64,000 nt of DNA, from NCBI GenBank assembly GCA_009772895.1, contig WOUP01000002.1, positions 372,001-436,000 of the forward strand, written 5' to 3'. The position numbers and the translations under genes were made by a program. This stretch comes from Puniceicoccaceae bacterium 5H. Lineage in GTDB: Bacteria; Verrucomicrobiota; Verrucomicrobiia; Opitutales; Oceanipulchritudinaceae. Positions 24,676 to 33,722 of the stretch are shown piece by piece. How positions within the stretch are numbered: the first letter of the stretch is position 1; each line of letters starts with the position of its first letter. The notes under the pieces were generated by a model. The model saw nothing but the letters and a program-made list of their open reading frames with translations. It did no database searches and was not told the DNA's origin.

Positions 24676-27042
24676 ATGAAGGCTAAGAAGACTCTGTTGA
24701 TCGGCTGGGATGCCGCGGACTGGCGCATGATCCGCCCCCTGTTGGACGCAGGCAAGATGCCGAACCTCAAACGGCTGATCGACAGCGGCGTATGGGGTAA
24801 CCTGCGGACCCTGCATCCAGTGCTCTCACCGATGCTCTGGACCAGCATCGGCACGGGCAAACGCCCCTACAAGCACGGCATCAACGGCTTCAGCGAACCC
24901 GATCCCGCGACGGGTGCCGTTCGGCCCGTGACGAATCTTTCGCGCAAGACGAAGGCGCTCTGGAACATCCTCAACCAGTCGGGCAAACAGAGCAACGTGG
25001 TCGGCTGGTGGCCCTCGCACCCGGCGGAGCCGATCAATGGCGTCATGGTGTCCAACCAGTTCCAGAAGGCCACTCCGGACCCCGATAACTGGAAGGTGGA
25101 TCCGCACGCGGTTTCGCCGCAGCGCCTGCTGGAGCCGTTGAGCGAGATGCGCCTACATCCCGCTTGGGTCGACGGGCAGATGCTGTTGCCCTTTGTGCCG
25201 CGTGCGGCAGAGATCGACCAGAAAGAAGACCCCCGCCTGAGTTCGCTGGCCAAGATCCTGGCTGAAATTTCGACGGTGCACGCGGCCGCGACGGCCCTCA
25301 TGCAACTGGAGCCGTGGGATTTTATGGCTGTCTACTATGATGGCATCGACCACTTTGGCCACGCCTTCATGAAGTATCACCCGCCGCAGGATCCGCGGGT
25401 GAGCGATGCGGATTTTGCGCTGTACCAGCACGTGATGGAAGGCGGCTATCGCTTTCACGACATGATGTTGGGCGTGCTGATGGAGTTGGCGGGCGATGAG
25501 GCCAATATCATGCTGATCTCGGACCACGGCTTCCACCCCGACCACCTGCGCCCGCAGACGCTGCCCAATGCACCGGCCGGGCCGGCGTCGGAGCACCGCC
25601 AATACGGGATCTTCGTCATGGCCGGGCCCGATGTGCAAACGGGGGGACAGCAGATCTACTCCGGGTCGCTGCTCGACATCACGCCGACGCTGTTGCACGC
25701 CTTCGACTTACCCGTTGGGCGTGACATGGACGGCAAGGTGTTGACCAAGGCGTTCCGTGATGCGCGGCCGGTGGAGTATGTCGAGAGCTGGGACGCGATC
25801 CCCGGCGAAGACGGCACCCATCCGAAGGACCAACAGCTGGACGCGCGTGACGCCAAGGCCGCCCTGCAGCAACTCGTCGACCTGGGTTACATCGATCAGC
25901 CGGACGAGAACCAGGACGTTGCCGTGGCCGAAACGGTGCGTGAGCTGGATTACAACCTCGCCCAGTCCTATGTGGATGGGAAGAAGTTCGTCGAAGCCCA
26001 CCGCATCGCCGTGCGGCTCTGGAACCAGTGGCCGGAGGAAAGCCGCTTCGGCCTGCTGCAATTGCAGTGCGAGATGGCCCTCAAGGCGCACGAGGACGTG
26101 AAGCGCACCTTTGATCGGCTCAAGGTCTCTGTGCGTCGCTACGCCCAGGAGGCCCGTCAAGAGTTGGCCCGGCTGGAAGAAGAGCAGAAGCAAAAGGAAG
26201 GCGAGCAAGGCGGGACACTGCAGCGTCGCCGTGCGCCCAAAATACGACGTTTGCTCGGGCGCGCCTCTGTCGATGAGGCCGGGATCAAGTTTTACGAAGC
26301 CCGGGTGCGCCTGACGTTGGGGGAAGACGAGGCCGCGCGCGAAGTGCTCGAAAGCTTGACCGAAACATGGCCAGGCCGTCAGCAGGGCCTCTACCGCTTG
26401 CTGGGCCAGGTCTGCCTGCGCCTCAACGAGCCGGAAAAGGCGATGGAATGGCTGGACAAGGCGCTGGAGCTCGATCCAGATGACGCCGAAGCGCACCTGC
26501 AGGCCAGTCGCGCGCAATACCTGCTGGGCGAGGATTATGCCTCCGCCACGCACGCCCTCTCCAGCCTGCAGCTGAACTACCACAACCCGCGTGCGCACTA
26601 TGCTTACGGAGCCGCCCTCGTGCGATTGGAGCACGTTCAGTGGGCGGTCGAGGCACTGGAGGTCGCGGTGCAGCAGGCGCGCCATTACGTGGAGGCGCAT
26701 GAACTGTTGGCGGCGGTCTACGCCGAGCAGCTCAAGATGCCGGTCAAGGCCAAAGCCCACCGCGAGCTGGCGGAGGAAGCGCGCCAGGCCAATGCACAGC
26801 GCAGCGAAGATTTGCAGGCGGAGCTGCCTTCGGCCGAGATGGAGCACAGTCAGGAAGCCTTGCTCAACCATCCGAAGTGCGACGTGCTCACCATCAATTA
26901 CAATACGTTGATGGCCGAGCCCGAGCAAACCGTGGAACGGCTGGTGCAATTCCTCGAGCTGCCGCCGGAGAAGACGCGGCCGATGCTCGAAGTCCTCGAC
27001 CCCGAGCTCTACCGCAGCCGCTTTAGCGACGCAGGCCAGTAG
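24676..27042 (+). CDS. Type I phosphodiesterase/pyrophosphatase-family protein fused to TPRs and a sulfotransferase-like tail
   Basis: A 788-residue multidomain protein. Residues 1-370 are an alkaline-phosphatase-superfamily phosphodiesterase: Asp12 in LLIGWDAADW, a probable nucleophile Ser51 in HPVLSPMLWTSIGTGKRP (Thr is more usual), Asp221/Asp224/His228 in YYDGIDHFGHAF, Asp282-His283 in LISDHGFHPDH, and His306. Residues about 420-720 are helical repeats interrupted by a charged linker; several fit TPRs (EPEKAMEWLDKALELDPDDAEAHL, in part). The tail VLTINYNTLMAEPEQTVERLVQFLEL looks like the C-terminal region of sulfotransferases. No signal peptide, so cytoplasmic. Substrate unknown. Confidence 0.82.
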   Translation: MKAKKTLLIGWDAADWRMIRPLLDAGKMPNLKRLIDSGVWGNLRTLHPVLSPMLWTSIGTGKRPYKHGINGFSEPDPATGAVRPVTNLSRKTKALWNILNQSGKQSNVVGWWPSHPAEPINGVMVSNQFQKATPDPDNWKVDPHAVSPQRLLEPLSEMRLHPAWVDGQMLLPFVPRAAEIDQKEDPRLSSLAKILAEISTVHAAATALMQLEPWDFMAVYYDGIDHFGHAFMKYHPPQDPRVSDADFALYQHVMEGGYRFHDMMLGVLMELAGDEANIMLISDHGFHPDHLRPQTLPNAPAGPASEHRQYGIFVMAGPDVQTGGQQIYSGSLLDITPTLLHAFDLPVGRDMDGKVLTKAFRDARPVEYVESWDAIPGEDGTHPKDQQLDARDAKAALQQLVDLGYIDQPDENQDVAVAETVRELDYNLAQSYVDGKKFVEAHRIAVRLWNQWPEESRFGLLQLQCEMALKAHEDVKRTFDRLKVSVRRYAQEARQELARLEEEQKQKEGEQGGTLQRRRAPKIRRLLGRASVDEAGIKFYEARVRLTLGEDEAAREVLESLTETWPGRQQGLYRLLGQVCLRLNEPEKAMEWLDKALELDPDDAEAHLQASRAQYLLGEDYASATHALSSLQLNYHNPRAHYAYGAALVRLEHVQWAVEALEVAVQQARHYVEAHELLAAVYAEQLKMPVKAKAHRELAEEARQANAQRSEDLQAELPSAEMEHSQEALLNHPKCDVLTINYNTLMAEPEQTVERLVQFLELPPEKTRPMLEVLDPELYRSRFSDAGQ

Positions 27043-27054
27043 ACTTCCGCTGGA

Positions 27055-28368
27055 TCAATACCCGTCCGGCTGGTGGCTGACGAGCGGCCAGTCCGGCGTG
27101 GCCGGGAGCCCTTCGGTTTCCTCCGGCGTGAAGTAATACGGGTTGTTGGGCCGGGTGTAGACCATCTGGCCGACGTTGATGTTGCGCATGGCAAAGGCCG
27201 CTTCGCAATAGCACAGGTAGTAGCGCCACTTGTGGATAAAGGTCTGGTCGAAGCCCAGGTCCTTCACCTCGCTCAGGCGTTGCTCAAACTCCTCGCGCCA
27301 GCAGCGCAGGGTTTTGGCGTAGTGGTGGCCAAAGGTTTCCAGATGCTGCAGAAAGAGTTCGCCCGAGGAGAGCATGGCCTGCTGCATCGCGCTCAGGCTC
27401 GGCAGTTGGCCGCCGGGGAAGATGTGCTTCTTGATGAAGTCCGCTTGCTTGCGCCCGCGCTCGTAATGGCTGTCGGGCGTCAGGATCACCTGCAGGCCCA
27501 GCACGCCATGCGGTGCCAGCAACTTGTGACATTGCTTGAAGAAGTCGCGCAGGAATTCGTGCCCCACGGCCTCGAGCATCTCGATCGAGACGATGGCGTC
27601 GAACTGGCCTTGCACGTCGCGGTAGTCGACCATCTCGATCGTCACGCGGTCGTTCAGGCTGGCTTCATTCACGCGTTGCACGGCCACCTGGAATTGCTGT
27701 TCGGAGATCGTGATGCCGGTTACGTGGCAGCCGAACTCCTGGGCCGCCGTCAGGGCAAAACCACCCCAGCCGCAGCCGATTTCCAGCACCTTCATGCCGG
27801 GCTTCAGCTGCAGCTTGCGGCACAGGCGCCGGTATTTCTCCAGCTGCGCCTCGGACAGGCTGGCCTGAGGATGGGGGAAAAACGCGCTCGAGTAAGACCA
27901 CGTCTCGTCCAGCCACAGGTGATAGAAATCGTTGCTGAGGTCGTAGTGCTCGTGGATGTTGCGCCGACTGTTTTCCTTGGTGTTGCGGCGGCCGAAGTGT
28001 TTCAGCCAGTTGATGCCCTTCGCGACGTCGAAGAGCAGCGGCTTGCGACCGTTGTCGCCAAAGCCGGGCACGCAATCGATGTTGGCGAGGAAGTAACGCA
28101 GCAGGTGCGTGATGTCGGGACTGTCCCACAACCCGTCCATATAGGCCTCGCCAAAGCCGATCTCGCCGCCCCAGACGATGTAGCGGAAGAAGCGGTCGTC
28201 GAGCACGCGCAATTCAGCTACCGGAGACTTGGGATCGTCATAGGGGGCACATTCCTGCATGGGCTGCCCGAAATGACGCTCCTTACCATCCGGCAACACG
28301 ACTTTAAGGTGTCCATGCCGGAATTGCTTCAGGATGGACCAGAAACTCGCTGCCAATAGCCGACTCAT
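27055..28368 (-). CDS. Cyclopropane-fatty-acyl-phospholipid synthase family methyltransferase
   Basis: A 437-residue SAM-dependent lipid methyltransferase: SAM motif VLEIGCGWGGFALTAAQEFG, the CFA block HYDLSNDFYHLWLDETWSYS, YRDVQGQFDAIVSIEMLEAVG, and the FIKKHIFPGGQLPS region. CFA synthases add a methylene to the double bond of membrane lipids; homologues in FAD-oxidase/DUF1365 gene sets make methyl-branched or furan fatty acids. It ends 12 bp from the convergent phosphodiesterase gene and is the last gene of a three-gene leftward unit. Confidence 0.9.
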   Translation of the reverse strand: MSRLLAASFWSILKQFRHGHLKVVLPDGKERHFGQPMQECAPYDDPKSPVAELRVLDDRFFRYIVWGGEIGFGEAYMDGLWDSPDITHLLRYFLANIDCVPGFGDNGRKPLLFDVAKGINWLKHFGRRNTKENSRRNIHEHYDLSNDFYHLWLDETWSYSSAFFPHPQASLSEAQLEKYRRLCRKLQLKPGMKVLEIGCGWGGFALTAAQEFGCHVTGITISEQQFQVAVQRVNEASLNDRVTIEMVDYRDVQGQFDAIVSIEMLEAVGHEFLRDFFKQCHKLLAPHGVLGLQVILTPDSHYERGRKQADFIKKHIFPGGQLPSLSAMQQAMLSSGELFLQHLETFGHHYAKTLRCWREEFEQRLSEVKDLGFDQTFIHKWRYYLCYCEAAFAMRNINVGQMVYTRPNNPYYFTPEETEGLPATPDWPLVSHQPDGY

Positions 28369-28414
28369 AGTTTTTGCTCATTGTAGGACGAAAGGGGAGG
28401 CTTCTCAAGCCTAT

Positions 28415-29239
28415 TCAGGATTTCAAACCTGGTGCATTTTCCTGGCCAACTTTGGGATAAATATCACGTTGCAGCTCAGGATCCTGCTCCTTCGGGCGAA
28501 AGGGCACGCCTTTGAGCCAGAGCTTGAGGGCGTGCCAGTGGATGAGCGACATGACGCGTAGCGTCACCAGGGGGAACTGGGCGCTGAAGGCGAGCAGGCG
28601 ACTCATCGTCAGAGGCTCGCGCTGACCCGTCATCGTGGCGTGAAAGAAAGGGCGGTGCTCGTGCTCCTGCCGTCCGCCCACCGCAATCGCCAGGCGCTCG
28701 CCCGGCACGTGCAACTTCAGCGAGAGGTGGTGATCGAGGTCGCTGAAGGGCGAGATGTAAAAGTGCTTGGGCACCTCGTCGGCGAAGACGTTGCGCTCCA
28801 TCTGCTCGCGGGTGATGAGGTAGGGCTTGAGCTCGCCGAAGGTGTTGTGCACCTCCGCGATCATCGCCAGCGGCACGCCTTCGGCGTCATAGCACACGAA
28901 GACGCTGAGCGGATTGAAGACATAGCCCATCACGCGCACGCTGGTGAGCAATTCAATGCGCGAGACTGGCTCGGTGACACCCTTTTCCTGCAAACATGCA
29001 CGGACGTTGTCGCGCAAATCGCGATGCCCGAGATACAGGTGGTCTCGGTCGTAAAAGGCGTAGAGGTTGGGGCGGTTGTGGCTGAAGATGGAGAGGCGCC
29101 GTGTCAGCTCAGGGAGTTCATCCAGATCGAGGTAAAAGAGAAACAGGCGGGACTTGAAGCCGTAGCGGCGGGGGCTGTAGCGGTCGTGTGTGACGCGACA
29201 CGCGTACAGGGCGGAGCGGAAGGGGGATTCGCTGGCCAT
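28415..29239 (-). CDS. DUF1365 family protein
   Basis: A 274-residue cytoplasmic protein. The start SALYACRVTHDRYSPRRYGFKSRLFLFYLDLDELPEL (in part) with an RRY-F motif, VRVMGYVFNPLSVFVCYDAEG and the DLDHHLSLKLHVPGERL region are DUF1365 signatures. Such genes sit between an FAD amine-oxidase-like gene and a CFA-synthase-like gene in many bacteria, and this layout is preserved here. Biochemical role is not established; lipid modification is inferred from context. Confidence 0.85.
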   Translation of the reverse strand: MASESPFRSALYACRVTHDRYSPRRYGFKSRLFLFYLDLDELPELTRRLSIFSHNRPNLYAFYDRDHLYLGHRDLRDNVRACLQEKGVTEPVSRIELLTSVRVMGYVFNPLSVFVCYDAEGVPLAMIAEVHNTFGELKPYLITREQMERNVFADEVPKHFYISPFSDLDHHLSLKLHVPGERLAIAVGGRQEHEHRPFFHATMTGQREPLTMSRLLAFSAQFPLVTLRVMSLIHWHALKLWLKGVPFRPKEQDPELQRDIYPKVGQENAPGLKS

Positions 29240-29275
29240 AGGATCAGGGGAGGGGGAGGAAGTGGAAGGGTAGAC

Positions 29276-30550
29276 TCACGCGACTATACTGATCTTTTCC
29301 ACGTCTAGCAATGCTTGGGCGGCCTTTTCGCCGCTCATAAGGCCATCTTCATGGAAGCCATGTCGGAAGTAGGCCCCAGCATAGTAGAGCGGCCCCGTTT
29401 CGTTGAGCTTGGGCAGTGCTTCCTGGGCCCGGACTGCCGGCATGTCGAAGCGCGGGTGCGTATATTCCTTTTCCCACAAGACAGTGTCGGGATCCACCAG
29501 GTGCTGCGCGTCGAGGCTGACGAAATACTGCTGCTGATCCGACACGTTTTGCAGGCGGTTCATCCAGTAGTGGGTGGACGCGGTCACCGCATCGTCCGAG
29601 ACGGCTTCGACGCGGTAGTTCCAGGCGGCCCAGCCGTTGCGCGGCTTCGGCATGACGCGCGTATCGGTGTGCAGTTGCACGTGGCTGCGGTTGTAGGCAA
29701 AGGCGCTGAGCACGCGCTGCTCGTCGCGCGTCGGGTGGGCCAGCAGCTTCAGCGCCTCGTCGGCGTGGGTGGCCAGCACTACGGCGTCATATTCGCGTAG
29801 CTCTCCCTGGGCGTCACGGACCGCCGCGGTGTCGCCCTGACGGTAGACTTTGACCGCCGGACGGGCCGTGTGGATGCGGTCTTGGAACGGCTCGATCAGG
29901 CGGTCGCGGTAGACTTTGCTGCCGCCCGTCACTGTGCGCCAAGTGTGGTGGGTGAAGCGCCCGAGCAGGCCGTGGTTGAAGAGAAAGCGCGCCAGCGAGG
30001 CCAGGGGAAAGGCGCGGATGTGCTGCTCGGGCGTGGACCAGATGGCGCCGCAGATCGGCAACAGGTAGAGCCGGGCAAACGCCTCGGTGAAGTGGTAGCG
30101 TTCGAGGAATTCGCCCAGGGTGAGGTCGGGCAAGGCGTCGGTCGTCACCTGTTGCGTGATGATGCGGTTGAACCGGTAGAAATCGCGGATCATTTGCCAG
30201 AAGTCCCAGCTCATGGCGTTGCGGGGGCTGGCGAAAATGCCTTTCAACTGATGGCTGCACCACGCGATGCGTCCTGGCAGGTGCTGCATACCGAAGGACA
30301 TGTCGGCTTCCTGGGTCGGCACGCGCAGTTCGTCGAAGAGGGCGGTCAGGCCGGGATAGGTCACCTCGTTGTAGACCATGAAGCCCGTGTCGATCGGCAC
30401 CTCACGCGCGCCTTCGCTTACCGTCACGGTGTTGATGTGGCCTCCGATGTAGGCTTCCCGCTCGTAGAGCGTCAGCTCACACTGCCCGTGCAGACGGTAG
30501 GCGCAAGCCAGGCCTGCCACTCCGGTTCCAACGATCGCCACTCTTCGCAT
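29276..30550 (-). CDS. FAD-dependent amine-oxidase-like oxidoreductase
   Basis: About 424 residues. The start is set at ATG 30550 (MRRVAIVGTG), which has AAGGA just upstream; the track start adds four residues from a TTG. N-terminal Rossmann motif VAIVGTGVAGLACAYRL, then EREAYIGGHINTV and DTGFMVYNEVTYPGL, the pattern of desaturase-like flavoproteins linked to DUF1365/CFA loci. C-terminal FAD-contact PLYYAGAYFRHGFHEDGL. In Rhodobacter a related gene group makes furan-containing fatty acids, so this may oxidise a methylated lipid; the substrate here is inferred. Confidence 0.87.
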   Translation of the reverse strand: MRRVAIVGTGVAGLACAYRLHGQCELTLYEREAYIGGHINTVTVSEGAREVPIDTGFMVYNEVTYPGLTALFDELRVPTQEADMSFGMQHLPGRIAWCSHQLKGIFASPRNAMSWDFWQMIRDFYRFNRIITQQVTTDALPDLTLGEFLERYHFTEAFARLYLLPICGAIWSTPEQHIRAFPLASLARFLFNHGLLGRFTHHTWRTVTGGSKVYRDRLIEPFQDRIHTARPAVKVYRQGDTAAVRDAQGELREYDAVVLATHADEALKLLAHPTRDEQRVLSAFAYNRSHVQLHTDTRVMPKPRNGWAAWNYRVEAVSDDAVTASTHYWMNRLQNVSDQQQYFVSLDAQHLVDPDTVLWEKEYTHPRFDMPAVRAQEALPKLNETGPLYYAGAYFRHGFHEDGLMSGEKAAQALLDVEKISIVA

Positions 30551-30715
30551 ATCCTTAAACAACCGCTATTTCCAGCAGGCCGGCCACACAATTACCTGCC
30601 GAAGGCCGGTTGTCCAATGCCAGCGGAAGATTTCGCCGTCCAACGGATGCGCGCTCATGGCCAAGCAACCGCAATACTTGAAGGCGCATTCGCCAAGGTC
30701 AGCGGTCGCTTAACC

Positions 30716-31444
30716 CTACAGATACAGCGGCACCATGCGGCGCCAATAGTAGCCGCGGTGGGCGCGGTCGCTCCAGACGTGGAGCTGGTTGGCAATGCCC
30801 TTCTGCCAGAGTGCATCGCTCAGGCGGCGGTTGTTGTCGAGGAAGGGATCTTCGGCGCCGATGACGAAGTGGATGTCCATCTCGCGCAGCGGCTGCAGGT
30901 AGCGCTCGTCGTCGAGGTTGGGGATGTAGTGGCTCGGCATGTGGTAATACACGTCGTCGGCGTAATACCCGTCGAGCAGGTCGGCGAAATACTCCACCGG
31001 CTGGGTGAGGTCGTAGCGGCCGCTGAGCGCGAGCAGTTTCTTGAACTTCCAGGGGTAGCGGAAAGCGAAGTTGCAGGCGTGGTAGGCCCCGAAGCTGCAG
31101 CCGTGGGAGATCACGCACGGATTGGGGTTGCGCCGGTCCATCAGCGGAAAGACTTCCTGCATCACGTAGTCTTCGTAGCGCTGGTGGCGCTCGAGCCGGC
31201 CTTTGGGATGCGCCCAGAAGCAGTAAAACGACTCGGTATCCACCGAATCCAGGCAGTAGAGCTGGAAGACCCCGGCGTCGAGCTTGTCCCGGATCTGGTC
31301 GACCATGCGCAGCTGCTCGTATTCGTAAAAGCGGGCGCCCCGGGTGGGGAAGATCAGGACTTTGGCTCCGGCATGGCCGAAGACGAGCAGTTCCATTTCC
31401 CGCTGCAGATGCGGGCTGAACCAGCGATGGTATTCACGATTCAC
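30716..31444 (-). CDS. Alpha/beta hydrolase (esterase D-like)
   Basis: A 242-residue cytoplasmic esterase of the putative-esterase family. The nucleophile elbow is SHGCSFGAYHACNFAFRYP with Ser in GCSFG. Acid and base candidates are Asp in IGAEDPFLDNNR and His in SDRAHRGYYW. N-terminus VFGHAGAKVLIFPTRGARFYEYE forms the oxyanion region. Start is GTG 31444. It is 139 bp downstream of tyrS with a terminator between, so it is probably transcribed alone. Substrate unknown. Confidence 0.8.
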   Translation of the reverse strand: MNREYHRWFSPHLQREMELLVFGHAGAKVLIFPTRGARFYEYEQLRMVDQIRDKLDAGVFQLYCLDSVDTESFYCFWAHPKGRLERHQRYEDYVMQEVFPLMDRRNPNPCVISHGCSFGAYHACNFAFRYPWKFKKLLALSGRYDLTQPVEYFADLLDGYYADDVYYHMPSHYIPNLDDERYLQPLREMDIHFVIGAEDPFLDNNRRLSDALWQKGIANQLHVWSDRAHRGYYWRRMVPLYL

Positions 31445-31506
31445 CAGATAAACGAGAGAGACAGGTTGGGGGACTACGGCGTGAGGGACGCCCTGCTAAG
31501 TAGCCG

Positions 31507-31540
31507 CAAAAGGCGCGGTTCTGCAAGAGAGACCGCGCCT
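31507..31540 (-). terminator. Rho-independent terminator of tyrS
   Basis: On the minus strand AGGCGCGGT, a loop, then ACCGCGCCT followed by TTTT. It is about 45 bp after the tyrS stop and before the esterase start. Confidence 0.8.
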
Positions 31541-31583
31541 GAAAGTGTCACAATCTGGAGGCGTGCGTTACAGCCGCTTGCCG

Positions 31584-32762
31584 TTACGCCAGCACACGGA
31601 AGAACTTGCGCTTGCCGGCCTGGATGACGATCGGCTCGGCGGGGCGGGAGACTTCCAGCATCGGCTGGTCCTGCTTCACGTCGTCGATCTTGACCGAGCC
31701 CTGCTCGATCAGGCGGCGCGCTTCCTTCTTGCTGCCAAAGAGTCCCGAGCCGGCCAGCAGGTTCACGAGGGTCTGCGTATCCTGTTCGGCCAGCTGGCTC
31801 CAGGCAAACTCCGGCATCTCGTCCGGGCGTTGGTGTTGCGAAAATACCTGCTCGAACTGCTGCAACTCGCGTGTGCCGGCCTCTTCGCCGTGGATCTTGG
31901 CAGTGAGCGTGCGGGCGAGGTTTTTCTTGTTCTGCATCGGGTGGCCGGCCTTCAGCTCCTCGATCTCCGCCGGAGTCTTGAGCAGCAGCAGGCGGTAGTA
32001 GTCCCACATCACCTCGTCGCTGATGCTCATGATCTTGCCAAACATGTCCTTGGCGGTGTCGTTGAAGGCGATGTAGTTGTCCTGGCTCTTGGACATCTTC
32101 TTCACGCCGTCGGTGCCGACGAGCAGGGGCAGGGTCATCACGATCTGCTCCGGCTTGCCCGCGTCGCGCTGCAACTGGCGGCCCACCAGGTTGTTGAACA
32201 GCTGGTCCGTGCCCCCCAGCTCCACGTCGGCGTCAACCATTACACTGTCGTAGCCCTGCACGAGCGGGTAGAGAAATTCGATGATGCTGATCGGCGTGTT
32301 GCTGTGGTAGCGCTTGTGGAAGTCGTCGCGCTCGAGCATCCGGGCGACAGTCATCTTGCGCGCCAGACCCAGGCAGTCTTCGAAGCCCATCTGGCCAAAC
32401 CATTCGCTGTTGAAGCGCACGGAGGTCTTGGTGCGGTCGAGCACCTGGTACGCCTGCTCGACGTAGGTCTGCGCGTTTTGCTCGATCTCCTCCTTCGTCA
32501 ACACCGGGCGGGTGGACGAGCGGCCCGAGGGGTCGCCGATCAAGGTGGTGAAGTCGCCAATGATCAGCACGGCCTCGTGCCCCAGGTCCTGGAACTGGCG
32601 CAGCTTGTTGAAGACCACCATGTGGCCGAAGGTGAGGTCCGGGCGGGTCGGGTCGACCCCCAGCTTGACGCGCAGCGGGCGACCCTCGGCCAGGCGCTTT
32701 TCCAGTTCTTCGCGGCTGTGCAGGTCAGCGGCGTTTTGGCACAGAATATCGATCGGCTTCAT
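31584..32762 (-). CDS. tyrS: Tyrosyl-tRNA synthetase
   Basis: A 392-residue class I aminoacyl-tRNA synthetase that charges tRNA-Tyr. Visible are the HIGH-type motif as DLTFGHMVVFNKLRQF, GGTDQLFNNLVGR, and KMSKS in GVKKMSKSQDNYIAF, followed by an S4-like C-terminal domain (LFGSKKEARRLIEQGSVKIDD). The divergent HIGH motif and size fit the TyrZ-like type. ATG 32762; no T-box leader was seen in the 151 bp shared with the divergent peroxiredoxin gene. Confidence 0.96.
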   Translation of the reverse strand: MKPIDILCQNAADLHSREELEKRLAEGRPLRVKLGVDPTRPDLTFGHMVVFNKLRQFQDLGHEAVLIIGDFTTLIGDPSGRSSTRPVLTKEEIEQNAQTYVEQAYQVLDRTKTSVRFNSEWFGQMGFEDCLGLARKMTVARMLERDDFHKRYHSNTPISIIEFLYPLVQGYDSVMVDADVELGGTDQLFNNLVGRQLQRDAGKPEQIVMTLPLLVGTDGVKKMSKSQDNYIAFNDTAKDMFGKIMSISDEVMWDYYRLLLLKTPAEIEELKAGHPMQNKKNLARTLTAKIHGEEAGTRELQQFEQVFSQHQRPDEMPEFAWSQLAEQDTQTLVNLLAGSGLFGSKKEARRLIEQGSVKIDDVKQDQPMLEVSRPAEPIVIQAGKRKFFRVLA

Positions 32763-32913
32763 CGCGCAAAAAGGTGATTAGAACAGGACTTAAATGGCCT
32801 GAAAAGGAGTTTTTCGATTCGTGGGCGCAAGAGGCGTTATAACGGTGCCGACGCCGCTCTACTGATGCAAATTCCTCCTTGCCGATAGCCGGCAGTCGTG
32901 ACTATTTACGGCC

Positions 32914-33399
32914 ATGGCCCTCTCAACTGGCACCAAAGCACCCGATTTCACGCTCAAGACCAAGACTGCCGACGGCGTCGAGGAAGTGACCCTCTCCAAG
33001 AACTTCGGCCAGAAGCAGACCGTGCTGCTCTTCTTCCCCTTCGCCTTCACCAGCGTGTGCACCGACGAGATGTGCTCCGTCTCCGGCGGTATTGCGGAAT
33101 ACGAAGCGCTCGACGCGGCCGTCTACGGCATCAGCGTGGACAGCCCCTTCACGCAGGAAGTCTTTGCGCAGCAGTCGGGCATCAAGTTCCCGCTGCTCTC
33201 CGACTTCAACAAGGAAGTCAGCAAGGCCTACGACGTGTTGTATGACACCTTCCTGCCCGGCGCGCTCGACTTCCACGGTGTCTCCAAGCGCAGCGCGTTC
33301 GTCATCGGCAAGGACGGCGTGATCAAGTTTGCCTCCTCCAGCGACAACCCCAAGGACCTGCCGCCCTTCGACCAGATCAAGGCCGCGCTGAAGGCGTAA
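32914..33399 (+). CDS. Peroxiredoxin (AhpC/TSA family)
   Basis: A 161-residue thiol peroxidase. The peroxidatic Cys49 is in FPFAFTSVCTDEMC, with the supporting Pro and Thr, and Cys54 is a candidate resolving residue. The GISVDSPFTQEVFAQQSGIKFPLLSDFNKEVSKAY section (in part) is typical of AhpE/bacterioferritin-comigratory-type peroxiredoxins. It detoxifies peroxides in the cytoplasm. It is divergent from tyrS and ended by a strong terminator, so it is monocistronic. Confidence 0.93.
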   Translation: MALSTGTKAPDFTLKTKTADGVEEVTLSKNFGQKQTVLLFFPFAFTSVCTDEMCSVSGGIAEYEALDAAVYGISVDSPFTQEVFAQQSGIKFPLLSDFNKEVSKAYDVLYDTFLPGALDFHGVSKRSAFVIGKDGVIKFASSSDNPKDLPPFDQIKAALKA

Positions 33400-33423
33400 A
33401 ATCGCCCGGAACTCTTTCCTGGA

Positions 33424-33457
33424 AACGCCCGCAAAATTTGGTTTGCGGGCGTTTTTT
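33424..33457 (+). terminator. Rho-independent terminator
   Basis: AACGCCCGCAAA, loop ATTTGG, TTTGCGGGCGTT and a T run: a perfect 12-bp stem 24 bp after the peroxiredoxin stop. Confidence 0.93.
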
Positions 33458-33722
33458 ATTTATTAGGGTCGCCTGTAGTTTGACTGTCAGAGCTCAAGGC
33501 TTGGGCAAACGCTGCTGTATAGACAAGTTTCTGGAATAGAGTCGGGTGGATTCCCTTATAGGGGGCCCGGGGCCGCTGCTGGTCTATTGTTTGGCGGGCA
33601 GCGCGCCGTCACCGGTTCAGCGCGTTATTCGGCTGAAGTATCGCAAACTAGGTTAGCGATTTCAAACAGGATGATAGCGCGGGCTTGATTTACAACCGAG
33701 GCCACTCATAGTTGATTAGTTT
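33458..33722 (+). promoter_or_regulatory. Upstream region of acnA
   Basis: 265 bp without an ORF between the peroxiredoxin terminator and acnA. It must carry the aconitase promoter. A short GC palindrome (GGGGGCCCGGGGCC context) is present, but no sound -35/-10 pair or known operator was identified. Confidence 0.3.

Noticed and set aside
27073-28359. 428-aa plus-strand ORF over the CFA synthase gene
   Set aside because: Mirror frame of a conserved methyltransferase.
32763-32913. T-box or other riboswitch before tyrS
   Set aside because: The 151-bp divergent gap is short and no T-box core or specifier structure was seen.
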